Shown here: positions 17,935 through 26,371 of the stretch, in pieces | Layout of the letters: each line of letters starts with the position of its first letter | Position numbering within the stretch: position 1 is the first letter of the stretch | Source: Robertmurraya sp. | GTDB lineage: Bacteria; Bacillota; Bacilli; Bacillales; Cytobacillaceae | DNA length: 38,342 nt | NCBI GenBank assembly: GCA_025451895.1 | Contig: JANWJP010000012.1 | Location: forward strand, 1-38,342 | Reading direction: 5' to 3' | Position numbers and translations under genes: made by a program | The notes under the pieces: generated by a model | Database searches by the model: none | What the model was told of the DNA's origin: nothing | What the model saw: only the letters and a program-made list of their open reading frames with translations

Positions 17935-19449
17935 ATGGGTAATCGTGAAAACTGGGGAACGAGAGCCGGTTTCGTTTTAGCCGCGATCGGTTCGGCAGTC
18001 GGCCTGGGAAATATTTGGAGATTTCCGGGGGTTGCTTATGAAAATGGCGGCGGCGCATTTTTTCTTCCTTATTTAATTGCTTTGTTGACGGCCGGAATTC
18101 CGTTGCTAATTTTGGAATTCACCATTGGACATAAGTACCGCGGATCTGCGCCATTAAGCCTGGCCAGAATGAGAAAAGGGTTTGAACCTTTGGGTTGGTG
18201 GCAAGTGGCTGTATCTTTCGTCATTTCTACTTATTATGCTGTCATAGTCGCCTGGGCCATTTCTTACGCCTGGTTTGCTGTGGGCCAAAAATGGGGGGAC
18301 AATCCTCAGGATTTTTTGCTGGGAGAGTATTTGCAGGTAGTTGATGCAGGTAAAATTGGAAGTTTAGTTCCGAATGTATTAATCCCTCTTGCACTGGTTT
18401 GGCTTGTAGCTCTTGTTATCCTGTTCAAAGGAGTCAGGAAGGGAATTGAGATTGCCAACAGAATTTTTATTCCTACGTTAGTGGTTGTATTTTTAATCAT
18501 TGTTATTCGTGCGATCACACTTGAAGGAGCGATTGACGGGTTAAACGCTTTCTTCAAACCTGATTGGAAAGCTCTTACGAATGGTTCGGTATGGGTTGCC
18601 GCTTATTCTCAAATCTTCTTTAGCTTGTCGATTGGATTTGCAATTATGATTACGTACTCCAGCTATCTGTCAAGGAAAACAGATTTGACGAACAATGCGT
18701 TTATTGTCGGTTTTGCCAATTCTTCTTTTGAGTTGCTTGCAGGTATCGGTGTTTTTGCCGCTCTTGGTTTTATGGCGGCGCAACAGGGTGTCGGCGTCCA
18801 TGAAGTGGTAAGTAAAGGTGTTATTCTTGCTTTTGCCGTTTTCCCGCAAATCATTAATGAATTCCCGGGTTTGAACGGATTCTTTGGTGTTTTATTCTTC
18901 TTAAGTTTGGTATTGGCAGGAATCACATCGCTTATTTCCATTACGGAAACATATGTTTCAGCCGTTCAGGAAAAGTTTAAGATCGCGCGGTGGAAAGCCG
19001 TTGCCTTCGGAGGCGGATTGGCGGCTCTTATTTCCATTCTTTTTGCCACTCAAGGCGGATTGAACTTCCTGGACAGTGTGGATTATTTCATTAATTCTTA
19101 CGGTGTTGCTTTTGCCGGATTGGTGGAAGTTATTTTGGTTGTTTGGGTGGCAAGGGAACTCAAGAATTTGCAGAGTCATGCCGATGGGGTTTCAGATATG
19201 CGGCTGGGGCTCTGGTGGAGAGTATGTTTGTCGGTTGTAACACCGGTTATCCTTGGATATATGCTCATACAATCAATCATTACAGATATTACAGAAAGCT
19301 ACTCCGGATATCCTGTTATTTTCAATGTGTATTCGGGATGGCTCGTTGCCGGGGCAGCAATTATTTTAGGATTCGTGTTCACGTATATCAAGAAGTGGGA
19401 TCCTAAACATCTTGAAATCCCTGATGATGATAAAGGGGGTTCTAACTGA
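17935..19449 (+). CDS. metP: NSS-family sodium-dependent amino-acid transporter (MetP type)
   Basis: Neurotransmitter:sodium symporters couple Na+ entry to amino-acid uptake. The 504-residue protein has the hallmark first helix AAIGSAVGLGNIWRFPGVAYENGGGAFFLPYL, whose unwound GLGNIWRFP part binds Na+ and substrate, and about twelve membrane segments. The ATG follows AGGAGG. A 33-residue small subunit gene overlaps its stop, as in MetP-MetS of Corynebacterium glutamicum, which imports methionine and alanine; that pairing is my reason for the name. With metNIQ at the window start, this gives a second likely methionine route, here without an S-box. Confidence 0.9.
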   Translation: MGNRENWGTRAGFVLAAIGSAVGLGNIWRFPGVAYENGGGAFFLPYLIALLTAGIPLLILEFTIGHKYRGSAPLSLARMRKGFEPLGWWQVAVSFVISTYYAVIVAWAISYAWFAVGQKWGDNPQDFLLGEYLQVVDAGKIGSLVPNVLIPLALVWLVALVILFKGVRKGIEIANRIFIPTLVVVFLIIVIRAITLEGAIDGLNAFFKPDWKALTNGSVWVAAYSQIFFSLSIGFAIMITYSSYLSRKTDLTNNAFIVGFANSSFELLAGIGVFAALGFMAAQQGVGVHEVVSKGVILAFAVFPQIINEFPGLNGFFGVLFFLSLVLAGITSLISITETYVSAVQEKFKIARWKAVAFGGGLAALISILFATQGGLNFLDSVDYFINSYGVAFAGLVEVILVVWVARELKNLQSHADGVSDMRLGLWWRVCLSVVTPVILGYMLIQSIITDITESYSGYPVIFNVYSGWLVAGAAIILGFVFTYIKKWDPKHLEIPDDDKGGSN

Positions 19450-19550
19450 TGGAAACAAGTGCAATTGTCATGATGATCACAGGTATGGTCGTGATTTGGG
19501 GAGGATTAGCTGCGAGCTTAATTCATGCAGTCAGGAAAAATCGTTCATAA
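19449..19550 (+). CDS. metS: MetS-type small subunit of the NSS transporter (33 aa)
   Basis: The 33-residue protein reads METSAIVMMITGMVVIWGG and then LAASLIHAVRKNRS: one hydrophobic helix with a short basic tail, the form of MetS-family small subunits needed for function of their NSS partners. Its ATG overlaps the transporter stop as TGATG, so translation is very likely coupled. A hairpin terminator follows about 60 bp later. The gene is easily missed because of its size. Confidence 0.88.
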   Translation: METSAIVMMITGMVVIWGGLAASLIHAVRKNRS

Positions 19551-19611
19551 CTTTTCATAAAGAACGGCGCAATATTGTTTTTCAAAATTTGACTTTTGAC
19601 ATTTTTTTAAC

Positions 19612-19645
19612 GGGCAGCCCAGTCGAGGCTGCCCTACCTTTTTCT
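19612..19645 (+). terminator. Terminator of metP-metS, overlapping the lytH 3' end
   Basis: GGGCAGCC (19612-19619) and GGCTGCCC (19627-19634) form an 8-bp stem, followed by TACCTTTTTCTC. It lies between convergent genes. Confidence 0.7.
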
Positions 19646-20644
19646 CATTTTTTGTCTTTCCTGGCGCTCCCACAGTTTTAAATGAGGAAAAGGGTCGTAG
19701 GACCATTCAGTGTAGCCGTTGTCTTTATACAATCCGTAATGAAGATGGGGAGGAAATTTTCCGGATGTTCCCGGCGGACCGTAGCCGGAGCTTCCGACAC
19801 CGCCAATCAATGTGCCCGGTTCTACGACTTGTCCAAGTTTCAAGTCTTTGGCAAAGCCGCTTAAATGGGCAAAATAATGATAATTATTATGAATGTCCCT
19901 GATGCCGATCCGCCAGCCGCCATATCTGTTCCAACCTTTCATTTCCACGATTCCGTAACAGGTTGCGCGGACAGGAACCCCGTAGTCGGCGAAAATATCC
20001 GTCCCTTCATGGATTCTTCTGCCTCCCCAGCCTCTTGCATCCCCCCATGTATTTTTATAGCTGTAGTTACTTGTTAACGGGACGGGAAAGCTGTGGTCTT
20101 CCAGATCAATTCTCCCGAAATGTTTGTAAATTTTCGCAAAGCCCATTATTATGCTGACAGCTTTGTCTCTTTTATAATAATCCCACAGTCCGATTTTAAG
20201 ATGGCTTTGCTCAGTGCCGTAAGACTGGAGGTAACGGGCGAAGGCATGGAGGACGTCCTCATCGCTTTTCCTGCTTGCTTTTCCGTCCCCATTCCCGTCA
20301 AATCCCATTCCTCCAAAAAAGTCAATGGTGGCCGGATTTTCATCTTCATGGTTTGGATTAAATATCCCTGCCCACTGCTCAGGGGGAAAATAAATTCCTG
20401 ACGCACCTCCTGCTTTCGGCAAATCCCGGCGCGCCGCCCTGACATTGCGCTCATATTGGTCTACAGCTGCAATATAATACCATGGGATATGAGTGACCGC
20501 CTCTACTTGTTTATACAATTTCATTCGCTGGTGATAGAGATTATTTTCCCCGGATGCTTTAACTTCCTGTAAACTAAAAGTAGTCATTACTATAAAGGCA
20601 ATGAGAAAAATATGTAATTTCCGCACAGTACTGCTTCTCCTCAC
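19634..20644 (-). CDS. lytH: LytH-like M23 peptidase (spore cortex L-Ala-D-Glu peptidase)
   Basis: In B. subtilis LytH (YunA) trims peptide side chains of spore cortex peptidoglycan to single L-alanine residues. This 336-residue protein has an N-terminal hydrophobic segment (about 11-27), probably a signal peptide cut near VKASG. A C-terminal M23 domain shows zinc and catalytic residues His212 and Asp216 (HEGTD), His260 (YFAHL), and His300/His302 (PHLHYG). The start is GTG; a second GTG at 20626, 10 nt after GAGGAG, is an equally good candidate. The neighbours lipA, yunB and yunC are the B. subtilis context. Confidence 0.9.
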   Translation of the reverse strand: MRRSSTVRKLHIFLIAFIVMTTFSLQEVKASGENNLYHQRMKLYKQVEAVTHIPWYYIAAVDQYERNVRAARRDLPKAGGASGIYFPPEQWAGIFNPNHEDENPATIDFFGGMGFDGNGDGKASRKSDEDVLHAFARYLQSYGTEQSHLKIGLWDYYKRDKAVSIIMGFAKIYKHFGRIDLEDHSFPVPLTSNYSYKNTWGDARGWGGRRIHEGTDIFADYGVPVRATCYGIVEMKGWNRYGGWRIGIRDIHNNYHYFAHLSGFAKDLKLGQVVEPGTLIGGVGSSGYGPPGTSGKFPPHLHYGLYKDNGYTEWSYDPFPHLKLWERQERQKMRKR

Positions 20645-20794
20645 TTTCCGATAAGTGCCTTATGCCAAGTCATACATATTTTGACTTTTCAGGAATACTT
20701 ATTCCGGTGAACATAGAATCTGCACAGATAAAATGGCGGGAATAGATAATATTCACCGTTAAAAACAAAACTTTTTGTTAAATACATCATTAGT

Positions 20795-20823
20795 TTGGCG
20801 ATATTGGCAAGAATAAATAATAT
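20795..20823 (+). promoter_or_regulatory. Candidate lipA promoter
   Basis: TTGGCG (20795-20800), a 17-bp spacer and TAATAT (20818-20823), about 70 bp before the lipA start. Both hexamers match at four of six positions. Confidence 0.35.
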
Positions 20824-20894
20824 CAAATAATGGAAATAGGTTGAGTTCAGGATATGTTGGAGACACAGATCTCTGAAAAACGGAGGGAATGGGT

Positions 20895-21791
20895 ATGAGC
20901 AGGCAAAAACATCTAAGGAAGCCGGAGTGGCTGAAAATAAAGCTGAATACAAATGAAAATTATAAGGGATTAAAAAAACTTATGCGAGAAACAAATCTTC
21001 ATACGGTCTGTGAAGAAGCAAAGTGCCCGAATATTCATGAATGTTGGGCAGCGAGGAGAACGGCAACATTTATGATTTTAGGAGATATATGTACAAGGGC
21101 CTGCCGTTTTTGCGCTGTAAAAACGGGCCGGCCCAATGCAGTGGATTGGAAAGAACCGGAGAGAGTAGCTGATTCTGTCTTTTTGATGAATCTGAAGCAT
21201 GTTGTGATTACGGCAGTTGCGAGGGACGATTTAAAAGATGGCGGTGCATCTGTTTTTGCGGAAACGATTCGGGCTGTCCGGAGAAAAAATCCGTTTACAA
21301 GCATTGAGGTATTGCCTTCCGATATGGGCGGGAGTGTTGAAAATTTGAAAATACTGCTGGATGCCCGTCCGGATATTTTTAATCATAATATTGAAACAGT
21401 CAGGCGGCTGACACCAAAGGTCAGGGCGAGGGCGACTTATGACACGTCATTAAATCTGCTGAAAATGGTAAAGGAAATTGAACCCGGAATTCCTGTGAAA
21501 TCAAGTATTATGGTTGGATTAGGGGAGGAACGGGAAGAGATTATTGAAGCGATGGATGATTTGCGCAGAAGCGGCGTGGATATTCTTACGATCGGCCAAT
21601 ATTTGCAGCCGACGGGCAAGCATTTGCCGGTTGAAAAATATTATCATCCCGATGAATTCCGGGAACTAAGGGCAATTGCTCTGAGCAAAGGGTTCAGTCA
21701 TTGTGAAGCAGGGCCGTTAGTCCGCTCATCCTACCATGCTGATGAACAAGTTCGGGGAACTATTGAAAAAAAGAAACTGAAGGAAGGATGA
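20895..21791 (+). CDS. lipA: Lipoyl synthase LipA
   Basis: LipA is a radical-SAM enzyme that inserts two sulfurs into octanoyl groups on lipoate-dependent proteins, consuming its own auxiliary 4Fe-4S cluster. I chose the ATG at 20895, 7 nt after GGAGGG; the ATG at 20889 is too close. The 298-residue protein has the auxiliary cluster motif C-X4-C-X5-C (Cys39, Cys44, Cys50), the radical-SAM motif C-X3-C-X2-C (Cys66, Cys70, Cys73), and the C-terminal VRSSYHADE. Its continual need for new clusters links it to the suf, nfuA and erpA genes of this window. Confidence 0.97.
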   Translation: MSRQKHLRKPEWLKIKLNTNENYKGLKKLMRETNLHTVCEEAKCPNIHECWAARRTATFMILGDICTRACRFCAVKTGRPNAVDWKEPERVADSVFLMNLKHVVITAVARDDLKDGGASVFAETIRAVRRKNPFTSIEVLPSDMGGSVENLKILLDARPDIFNHNIETVRRLTPKVRARATYDTSLNLLKMVKEIEPGIPVKSSIMVGLGEEREEIIEAMDDLRRSGVDILTIGQYLQPTGKHLPVEKYYHPDEFRELRAIALSKGFSHCEAGPLVRSSYHADEQVRGTIEKKKLKEG

Positions 21792-21844
21792 GGATTTTCA
21801 GTTCAGTTTTGCCTCCCTTTCAATAACATTTAAACTTTTGTACT

Positions 21845-21873
21845 TCGACATTTGCCGGGAATGCAGTTATAAT
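21845..21873 (+). promoter_or_regulatory. SigA promoter of yutD
   Basis: TCGACA (21845-21850), a 17-bp spacer and a perfect TATAAT (21868-21873). Confidence 0.65.
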
Positions 21874-21907
21874 GTAGTCAGAGTTTCCCCGTGGAGAGGT
21901 GAAAAAG

Positions 21908-22201
21908 TTGATTTGCATCCATAATCATTGCTATGAAGTCATAGAAGAAAGGCGGGGCGGTTTCAACGAACAAGCCTTTCGGGAAAGATACAGCGAGATA
22001 TTAGGCAAATATGATTATATTGTAGGAGACTGGGGATACGGACAACTGCGATTAAAGGGGTTTTTTGATGACCGTAATCAAAAAGCAACTTTTGATACAA
22101 AAATCAGTACGGTAACAGAGTATATTTATGAATATTGTAATTTTGGATGCCCGTATTTTGTCCTCAAAAAAGTCAGACATGACCGTTATAAAGGAAGGTG
22201 A
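21908..22201 (+). CDS. yutD: YutD family protein (DUF1027)
   Basis: The product matches the conserved Firmicute family YutD, of unknown function. I place the start at the TTG at 21908, 8 nt after GGAGAGG; the GTG at 21899 lies on top of that ribosome site. The resulting 97-residue protein begins MICIHNHCYEVIEE and contains the family core YDYIVGDWGYGQLRLKGFF and YEYCNFGCPYFVLKKVR. Three cysteines (one near the N terminus, two in YCNFGC) could bind metal, but this is not established. Its position downstream of lipA is conserved in B. subtilis. Confidence 0.85.
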   Translation: MICIHNHCYEVIEERRGGFNEQAFRERYSEILGKYDYIVGDWGYGQLRLKGFFDDRNQKATFDTKISTVTEYIYEYCNFGCPYFVLKKVRHDRYKGR

Positions 22202-22226
22202 CTCTGCTGATGAGTCACCTTTCTGA
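22192..22226. terminator. Bidirectional terminator between yutD and a convergent small gene
   Basis: A 13-bp stem (22192-22204 with 22212-22224, one G-T wobble) overlaps the yutD stop codon. The T-rich tail is short. Confidence 0.65.
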
Positions 22227-22245
22227 CTGCTTATACATCCGTTTT

Positions 22246-22554
22246 TTATTCATCGTCTCTTTTTATAACAGAGTCCGTGATTATGTTCGTGTCCCCGTTG
22301 CTGTCGTGGGTTGGATGGGCTCCTTCCATTTGCCGGGGCACTCCGGCATGCAATGCCCTGTTTTCATAAGTGAAAGCGCTGCGGGTTTGTTGGTCGTACG
22401 GGTAGTGGGACGGAGTTTGTTTCCCTTCTACGGGCTTATTTTGCTGAAAAGGTTCTCCATATGCCCCTTCAGGAAATTCCTCGGGTACGAGAAATTTTTT
22501 CTGCATCTCCACTGCGGCAAAGTCCGCATAAACTTCCCGTTCTTGTTCTCCCAT
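22246..22554 (-). CDS. Small uncharacterised cytosolic protein (102 aa)
   Basis: I do not recognise a function. The 102-residue protein is hydrophilic, starts MGEQEREVYADFAAVEMQKK, has an EFPEGAYGEPF segment and a Pro/Gln-rich, probably disordered second half. It has no cysteine, signal peptide or membrane segment. The ATG follows a good GAGGTGAT ribosome site on the minus strand, so it is probably expressed. It lies 92 bp downstream of the next minus-strand gene and may share its transcript. Confidence 0.6.
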   Translation of the reverse strand: MGEQEREVYADFAAVEMQKKFLVPEEFPEGAYGEPFQQNKPVEGKQTPSHYPYDQQTRSAFTYENRALHAGVPRQMEGAHPTHDSNGDTNIITDSVIKRDDE

Positions 22555-22646
22555 CTTTTAATCACCTCTAAAGTTTTTTCTTCTGTATTTTTTCCGAAGA
22601 AACGAGAAAGATGCAAAAGATGGAAGAAATTCATAAAAATTTCAAA

Positions 22647-22910
22647 TTATAATACCTCCCGCAAGAAATCCTTCAATTCTTCCGCGGCTTGTGAAGACAG
22701 GTTAAAAACGGCTTCAAGGTAACCAGGTTCATCCAAATCATCATGGCCGAGAATGGCATAGCGATTACTTTGTGTATTGAGGACGATTTGTTTTCCGTAA
22801 AAACGATCTGTTTGAATAATGGCTAAATCAAACCGGCCATTGTCAGTGGCAAAACTGACAAAGCGCGTTTTACTGTCTTCCGTTTCATCGTATAGAAAAT
22901 CCCGTTCCAT
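22647..22910 (-). CDS. DUF3055 / SAV0927-like family protein
   Basis: The 87-residue protein resembles the small Firmicute family DUF3055 (SAV0927-like), whose role is unknown. It starts MERDFLYDETEDSKTRFVSF and contains DNGRFDLAIIQTDRFYGK and a closing AAEELKDFLREVL helix. It is soluble and acidic. The ATG follows a GGAG site on the minus strand. The family name is from memory of the pattern, so the family call is less certain than the gene call. Confidence 0.65.
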   Translation of the reverse strand: MERDFLYDETEDSKTRFVSFATDNGRFDLAIIQTDRFYGKQIVLNTQSNRYAILGHDDLDEPGYLEAVFNLSSQAAEELKDFLREVL

Positions 22911-23141
22911 GAAAGTCGCTCCTTTTTTTGCAAGCCGGCAGGGCTTACTACTTTTTTATGTATTTTCAATCATCTTTTTTATCATAACAAAAATTGATTC
23001 ATTCCCCCACTGATTTGTTTTTGATTGGGCGGTTGCGACATTTTTCCCGTCTGTTCTGAAGGGTAAATCATATAAATTTGGAATAATTATGATACAATAT
23101 TACAGTACAATCGGGTTTTTGAATGAAAGGATGGAGTGAAA

Positions 23142-23579
23142 TTGTATTTTGTCGACAGGGAAAAAATCGAGGAAACCTTGCAATTTCTGGAAAAGCAGCT
23201 GTCTCTTCTGGACAGGGTTCCCGTCTGGGAGTCAGAGGTTGAAAAAGCTGCTCTTGAAAGAATTTGCCATACAGTGATTGAGTCCATTCTTGATGTGGGG
23301 AATGCGATGATAGACGGATTTATTATGCGTGATCCGGGCAGTTACCATGATATTGTCGATATTTTGGAAGATGAAAAAGTGATTACAAAGGAAATGGGTC
23401 AGGGCATTAAGAAAGTTGTTGATCACCGCAAAGAAATCGTTCAGGATTATACGAAAATCGATCATGCTGCCATGCACGATAACTATTTAAAACAAATGTC
23501 TCATTTGAAAGAATTTGCCCCGAGTGTAAGACGTTATTTGGAAAATGAACTGGGGCCCGTTTCCGCCTTTCGCAACTAG
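23142..23579 (+). CDS. yutE: YutE, HepT-like DUF86 protein
   Basis: The protein belongs to the DUF86/HepT fold, which includes the RNase toxins of HepT-MntA systems. I prefer the TTG at 23142, 5 nt after GGATGGAG, giving MYFVDREKIEETL and 145 residues; the GTG at 23136 lies within that site. The catalytic HepT motif is R-X4-H-X-Y. The matching place here reads RKEIVQDY (Arg96, Gln101, Tyr103), so the histidine is replaced by glutamine. No MntA-type nucleotidyltransferase gene is adjacent. I infer a housekeeping, probably non-toxic paralogue, as its fixed place before yutF also suggests. Confidence 0.82.
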   Translation: MYFVDREKIEETLQFLEKQLSLLDRVPVWESEVEKAALERICHTVIESILDVGNAMIDGFIMRDPGSYHDIVDILEDEKVITKEMGQGIKKVVDHRKEIVQDYTKIDHAAMHDNYLKQMSHLKEFAPSVRRYLENELGPVSAFRN

Positions 23580-23695
23580 GGAGGGACATTAGAAGAGATT
23601 ACTGCGGTTTTCTGTGCGAACAATATTAGGGTATGGGACAAAATCAACTTTACAGGATGGGGAACATATACCCTGATTTTAGAGGAGTGATGTGA

Positions 23696-24463
23696 TTGAG
23701 GAAGTATCAAGGATACTTAATCGATTTAGACGGGACGATGTACATGGGGACAGAACGAATCCCGGAAGCCGCAGATTTTATCAGAAAGCTGAATGAACTG
23801 AATATCCCTTATTTATTTGTTACAAATAATTCAACACGCACCCCTGCACAGGTTGCGGAAAAGCTCCGCTCTTTTTCAATTCCCGCAGAAGAAGAGCAGG
23901 TTTTTACAACGAGTATGGCCACAGCAAACTATATTTATGAACAAAAGAAGGATGCAACCGTCTACCTGATTGGAGAAGAGGGGCTGAAAGCGGCCATGGA
24001 TGAAAAAGGATTTGCCTATGGCGGGGAACATGCGGATTATGTCGTTATCGGCCTTGATCGGGAGATTTCCTATGAAAAGCTGGCTGTCGGCTGTCTTGCC
24101 GTCCGCAACGGTGCGGCATTTATTTCCACGAATGCCGATATTGCTCTTCCGACAGAAAGAGGTTTTATGCCCGGGAACGGCTCGTTAACTTCGGTTATTT
24201 CCGTGTCAACGCAAACTGAGCCGGTTTTTATCGGAAAACCCGAGCCGATTATTATGGAACAGGCTCTGAAAGTTTTGGGAACCGATAAGGAGCATACGAT
24301 AATGGTTGGGGACTACTATGATACAGATATTAAGGCGGGAATAAATGCGGGCATTGATACGCTTCTTGTTTTGACGGGGGTTACAAAAAAAGAGCATTTG
24401 ACAGGAATTGAAAAACAGCCTGATTATATTATCAATACATTGGCTGAATGGGAATTTCTCTGA
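23696..24463 (+). CDS. yutF: HAD-superfamily phosphatase YutF (NagD-like)
   Basis: This is a class IIA HAD hydrolase of the NagD/p-nitrophenylphosphatase group, which dephosphorylates small phosphate esters; the physiological substrate is not established. In the 255-residue protein the nucleophile motif is LIDLDGTMY (Asp10, Asp12), motif II is FVTNNSTR, and the last acidic motif is MVGDYYDTDIKAG. The cap region lies between motifs II and III. The start is TTG, 8 nt after AGAGGAG. A convergent terminator follows. Confidence 0.92.
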   Translation: MRKYQGYLIDLDGTMYMGTERIPEAADFIRKLNELNIPYLFVTNNSTRTPAQVAEKLRSFSIPAEEEQVFTTSMATANYIYEQKKDATVYLIGEEGLKAAMDEKGFAYGGEHADYVVIGLDREISYEKLAVGCLAVRNGAAFISTNADIALPTERGFMPGNGSLTSVISVSTQTEPVFIGKPEPIIMEQALKVLGTDKEHTIMVGDYYDTDIKAGINAGIDTLLVLTGVTKKEHLTGIEKQPDYIINTLAEWEFL

Positions 24464-24492
24464 GGCTGTATGAATATAAATATGCTGATAAG

Positions 24493-24526
24493 AAGGTCCT
24501 TTCATGTTGGTGAAGAGGACCTTTTT
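24493..24526. terminator. Bidirectional terminator between yutF and pgpA
   Basis: AAGGTCCTTTCA pairs with TGAAGAGGACCTT with one bulged base, followed by TTTTT. It lies between convergent genes. Confidence 0.8.
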
Positions 24527-24537
24527 ATGTTTTGCGC

Positions 24538-25038
24538 TTATTCTGCATCCTTTGCCTGATGGGCGAGCCGGCTTGAAGCGGCGGCAGCAATTGCTCCAAT
24601 AATATCATCAAGGAAAGTGTGGCAGCGGCCGGATGTTTTATTATTCAGTTTCTTTAAAATTCCCGGCTTCATTTTATCAATGTACCCGTAATTGGTAAAA
24701 CCAATCGAGCCGTACACATTGACAATGGAAAAGGCTAAAACCTCGTCTACACCGTATAAGCCTTCATCCGTTCTGAGCATCGTTAACAAAGGTTCCTCCA
24801 GCTGTCCTTTTTCTGCCAGAGTATCAAGGTGAATCCCGGTAATAATCGCATTTTGCACTTCTCTTTTTGCCAGCACCTTTTCAACATTGTATAAACAAGT
24901 TTCCATTTTAAGATCAGGATGATATCTTTTTTGCAAAAAATATACAAGGTCTGCAATATCCATCAAACTTATTCCTCTGTCCTTAAGCCATTGACGCGCT
25001 GTTTTTTCGACAATATCTGTTGTGTTTTCGAAGGTCAT
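24538..25038 (-). CDS. Phosphatidylglycerophosphatase A-like protein (YutG)
   Basis: The 166-residue protein matches the Gram-positive YutG branch of the PgpA family, assigned to removing phosphate from phosphatidylglycerol phosphate; unlike E. coli PgpA it has few hydrophobic segments. I use the ATG at 25038, 7 nt after AAGGTG, rather than the ATG at 25098, which adds a Lys-rich tail that looks non-coding. Family blocks are DEGLYGVDEVLAFSIVNVYGS, then GYIDKMKPGI and CHTFLDDIIGA near the C terminus. Confidence 0.85.
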   Translation of the reverse strand: MTFENTTDIVEKTARQWLKDRGISLMDIADLVYFLQKRYHPDLKMETCLYNVEKVLAKREVQNAIITGIHLDTLAEKGQLEEPLLTMLRTDEGLYGVDEVLAFSIVNVYGSIGFTNYGYIDKMKPGILKKLNNKTSGRCHTFLDDIIGAIAAAASSRLAHQAKDAE

Positions 25039-25099
25039 GTTATTCACCTTTTCTTTTTTTTTAACGAGATTTTTCTGCTCTTTTCCTTTGTGTTGCATA

Positions 25100-25128
25100 A
25101 AAAACTTCCTTGTGCGGAAGTTTTTCTA
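25100..25128. terminator. Hairpin in the leader between divergent pgpA and yutH
   Basis: AAAAACTTCC (25100-25109) and GGAAGTTTTT (25116-25125) are perfect complements. It lies between divergent genes, so it is either an attenuator in the pgpA leader or the end of a short unseen transcript. Confidence 0.6.
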
Positions 25129-25318
25129 TAATAAAAGATATGCGCATAACAGGATAATGTTGCCTGATTACGGCCAATATTTTATCCGGCATAAATGAAG
25201 CCGGTTTTAGATGGATGAACTGTAAAAACAGATTATATAAAGTCCGTCCGGTTATTTTCTAATTTTTGCGCGGGCAGATGTTCTTATACAATTTGGCAAC
25301 AAGTTTTAATTTTCACCT

Positions 25319-25326
25319 CATATAAT
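25319..25326 (+). promoter_or_regulatory. Possible sigma-E -10 upstream of yutH
   Basis: CATATAAT is close to the sigma-E -10 CATACAAT. A SigA reading fails because TTGGCA (25293) is 22 bp from TATAAT. Mother-cell expression would suit a coat-associated protein. Confidence 0.35.
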
Positions 25327-25357
25327 TAGGCAAAACCATGTATCGGAGGGGCAGGAT

Positions 25358-26371
25358 ATGTTTCAGCGCATTTTGAAGGAAAAATTTCAGATAAATGGCG
25401 AAAAATTTTTTAAGGCCGGACGATATGAGGCTTGCATTGATAAGGGGAAACTCTGTCTTTTGGTGCGGGTTGACGGAGCGGATCCGGAATATTTGCAAGA
25501 GGTGGAGCAACTGGCTGTTCATTATCACAGAAACGGAGACAAAAAAGTGTGCCGGTTTTTAAAAACAGAAAGAGGAGAAACGCTCATAAAGTGGGAGGGC
25601 CGCCATTATTGTGTCCTTTTTAAAGAGTGGCCGGGGGAAGAAAGGAAAATAAGAAATTTAGGCCGGAAATTGGCAAAATTTCATTATCGGGGGAGATTTG
25701 TTTCTTTTCCGTTGAAAAAAGTAAACCGCATCGGCCAATGGAAAGCCTTTTGGGAAAAAAGGCTGGAGCAGATGGAAAAAGTCTGGAATGAGAAACTGTT
25801 CCATGAACCGGAACATGAATTTGAAAGGCTGTTTTTAGAATCATTTCCTTATTATATGGGATTGGCTGAAAATGGGATTCAATATTTAACGGATACGGAA
25901 ATTGATGATGAACCGCTTCTGTCTGACAGCGGAACGGTTTGCCACCATCGTTTTGGCGAATTTTCATGGGGCGGCAGCTATCATTACAAGAACCCGTTTG
26001 ACTGGGTGTTTGACCATTGTGCAAGAGATTTGGCTGAATGGACACGTGAAAGATATTTCCATAATATTAAAACGTATGAACAGGAATTACACCGTTTTTT
26101 TGCTGATTATCAAAGTTTTTCCCCTTTATCGTCTTTTTCATGGCGGATGTTGTATGCCAGGTTGCTTTTTCCGCTTCATTATTTTGACTGTGTGGAAAAT
26201 TATTATTCCACAACTTCTGAGGAGGAAAAGCACCGATCCGGCGACAGACTGCAGCGGTATTTGCAATATACGGGGGAGCATGAACAATTTCTCGGCCGCT
26301 TTTTTGAACTCCTTCAAGTACCGACAGGAAAATACCGGATTCCGGTGCCTGAATGGCTCAGAAGAGTTTGA
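25358..26371 (+). CDS. yutH: Spore coat-associated protein YutH
   Basis: The 337-residue protein matches YutH, a CotS-related protein with a kinase-like fold found with the B. subtilis spore coat. It keeps the general layout of the family (KFHYRGRF in the N-terminal half, GEFSWGGSYHYKNPFDWVFDHCARDLAEW in the position of the catalytic loop), but I cannot see a clear HxD-type catalytic site, so enzyme activity is doubtful. The ATG follows GGAGGGG. It precedes hom as in B. subtilis but is separated by a SigA promoter, so it is not part of the threonine operon. Confidence 0.87.
   Translation: MFQRILKEKFQINGEKFFKAGRYEACIDKGKLCLLVRVDGADPEYLQEVEQLAVHYHRNGDKKVCRFLKTERGETLIKWEGRHYCVLFKEWPGEERKIRNLGRKLAKFHYRGRFVSFPLKKVNRIGQWKAFWEKRLEQMEKVWNEKLFHEPEHEFERLFLESFPYYMGLAENGIQYLTDTEIDDEPLLSDSGTVCHHRFGEFSWGGSYHYKNPFDWVFDHCARDLAEWTRERYFHNIKTYEQELHRFFADYQSFSPLSSFSWRMLYARLLFPLHYFDCVENYYSTTSEEEKHRSGDRLQRYLQYTGEHEQFLGRFFELLQVPTGKYRIPVPEWLRRV

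Noticed and set aside
22371-22384. cre-like word TGAAAGCGCTGCGG
   Set aside because: It lies inside the 102-residue minus-strand coding region, away from any promoter, and its end fits the consensus poorly.
22198-22722. 174-residue plus-strand frame
   Set aside because: It is the shadow of two minus-strand genes and starts within the yutD terminator.
23136-23579. HepT-MntA toxin-antitoxin system
   Set aside because: No MntA-type nucleotidyltransferase is adjacent and the catalytic His is replaced.
25038-25098. Extended N terminus of the PgpA-like protein
   Set aside because: It adds a Lys-rich low-complexity stretch, starts against a terminator hairpin, and the ATG at 25038 has a ribosome site.
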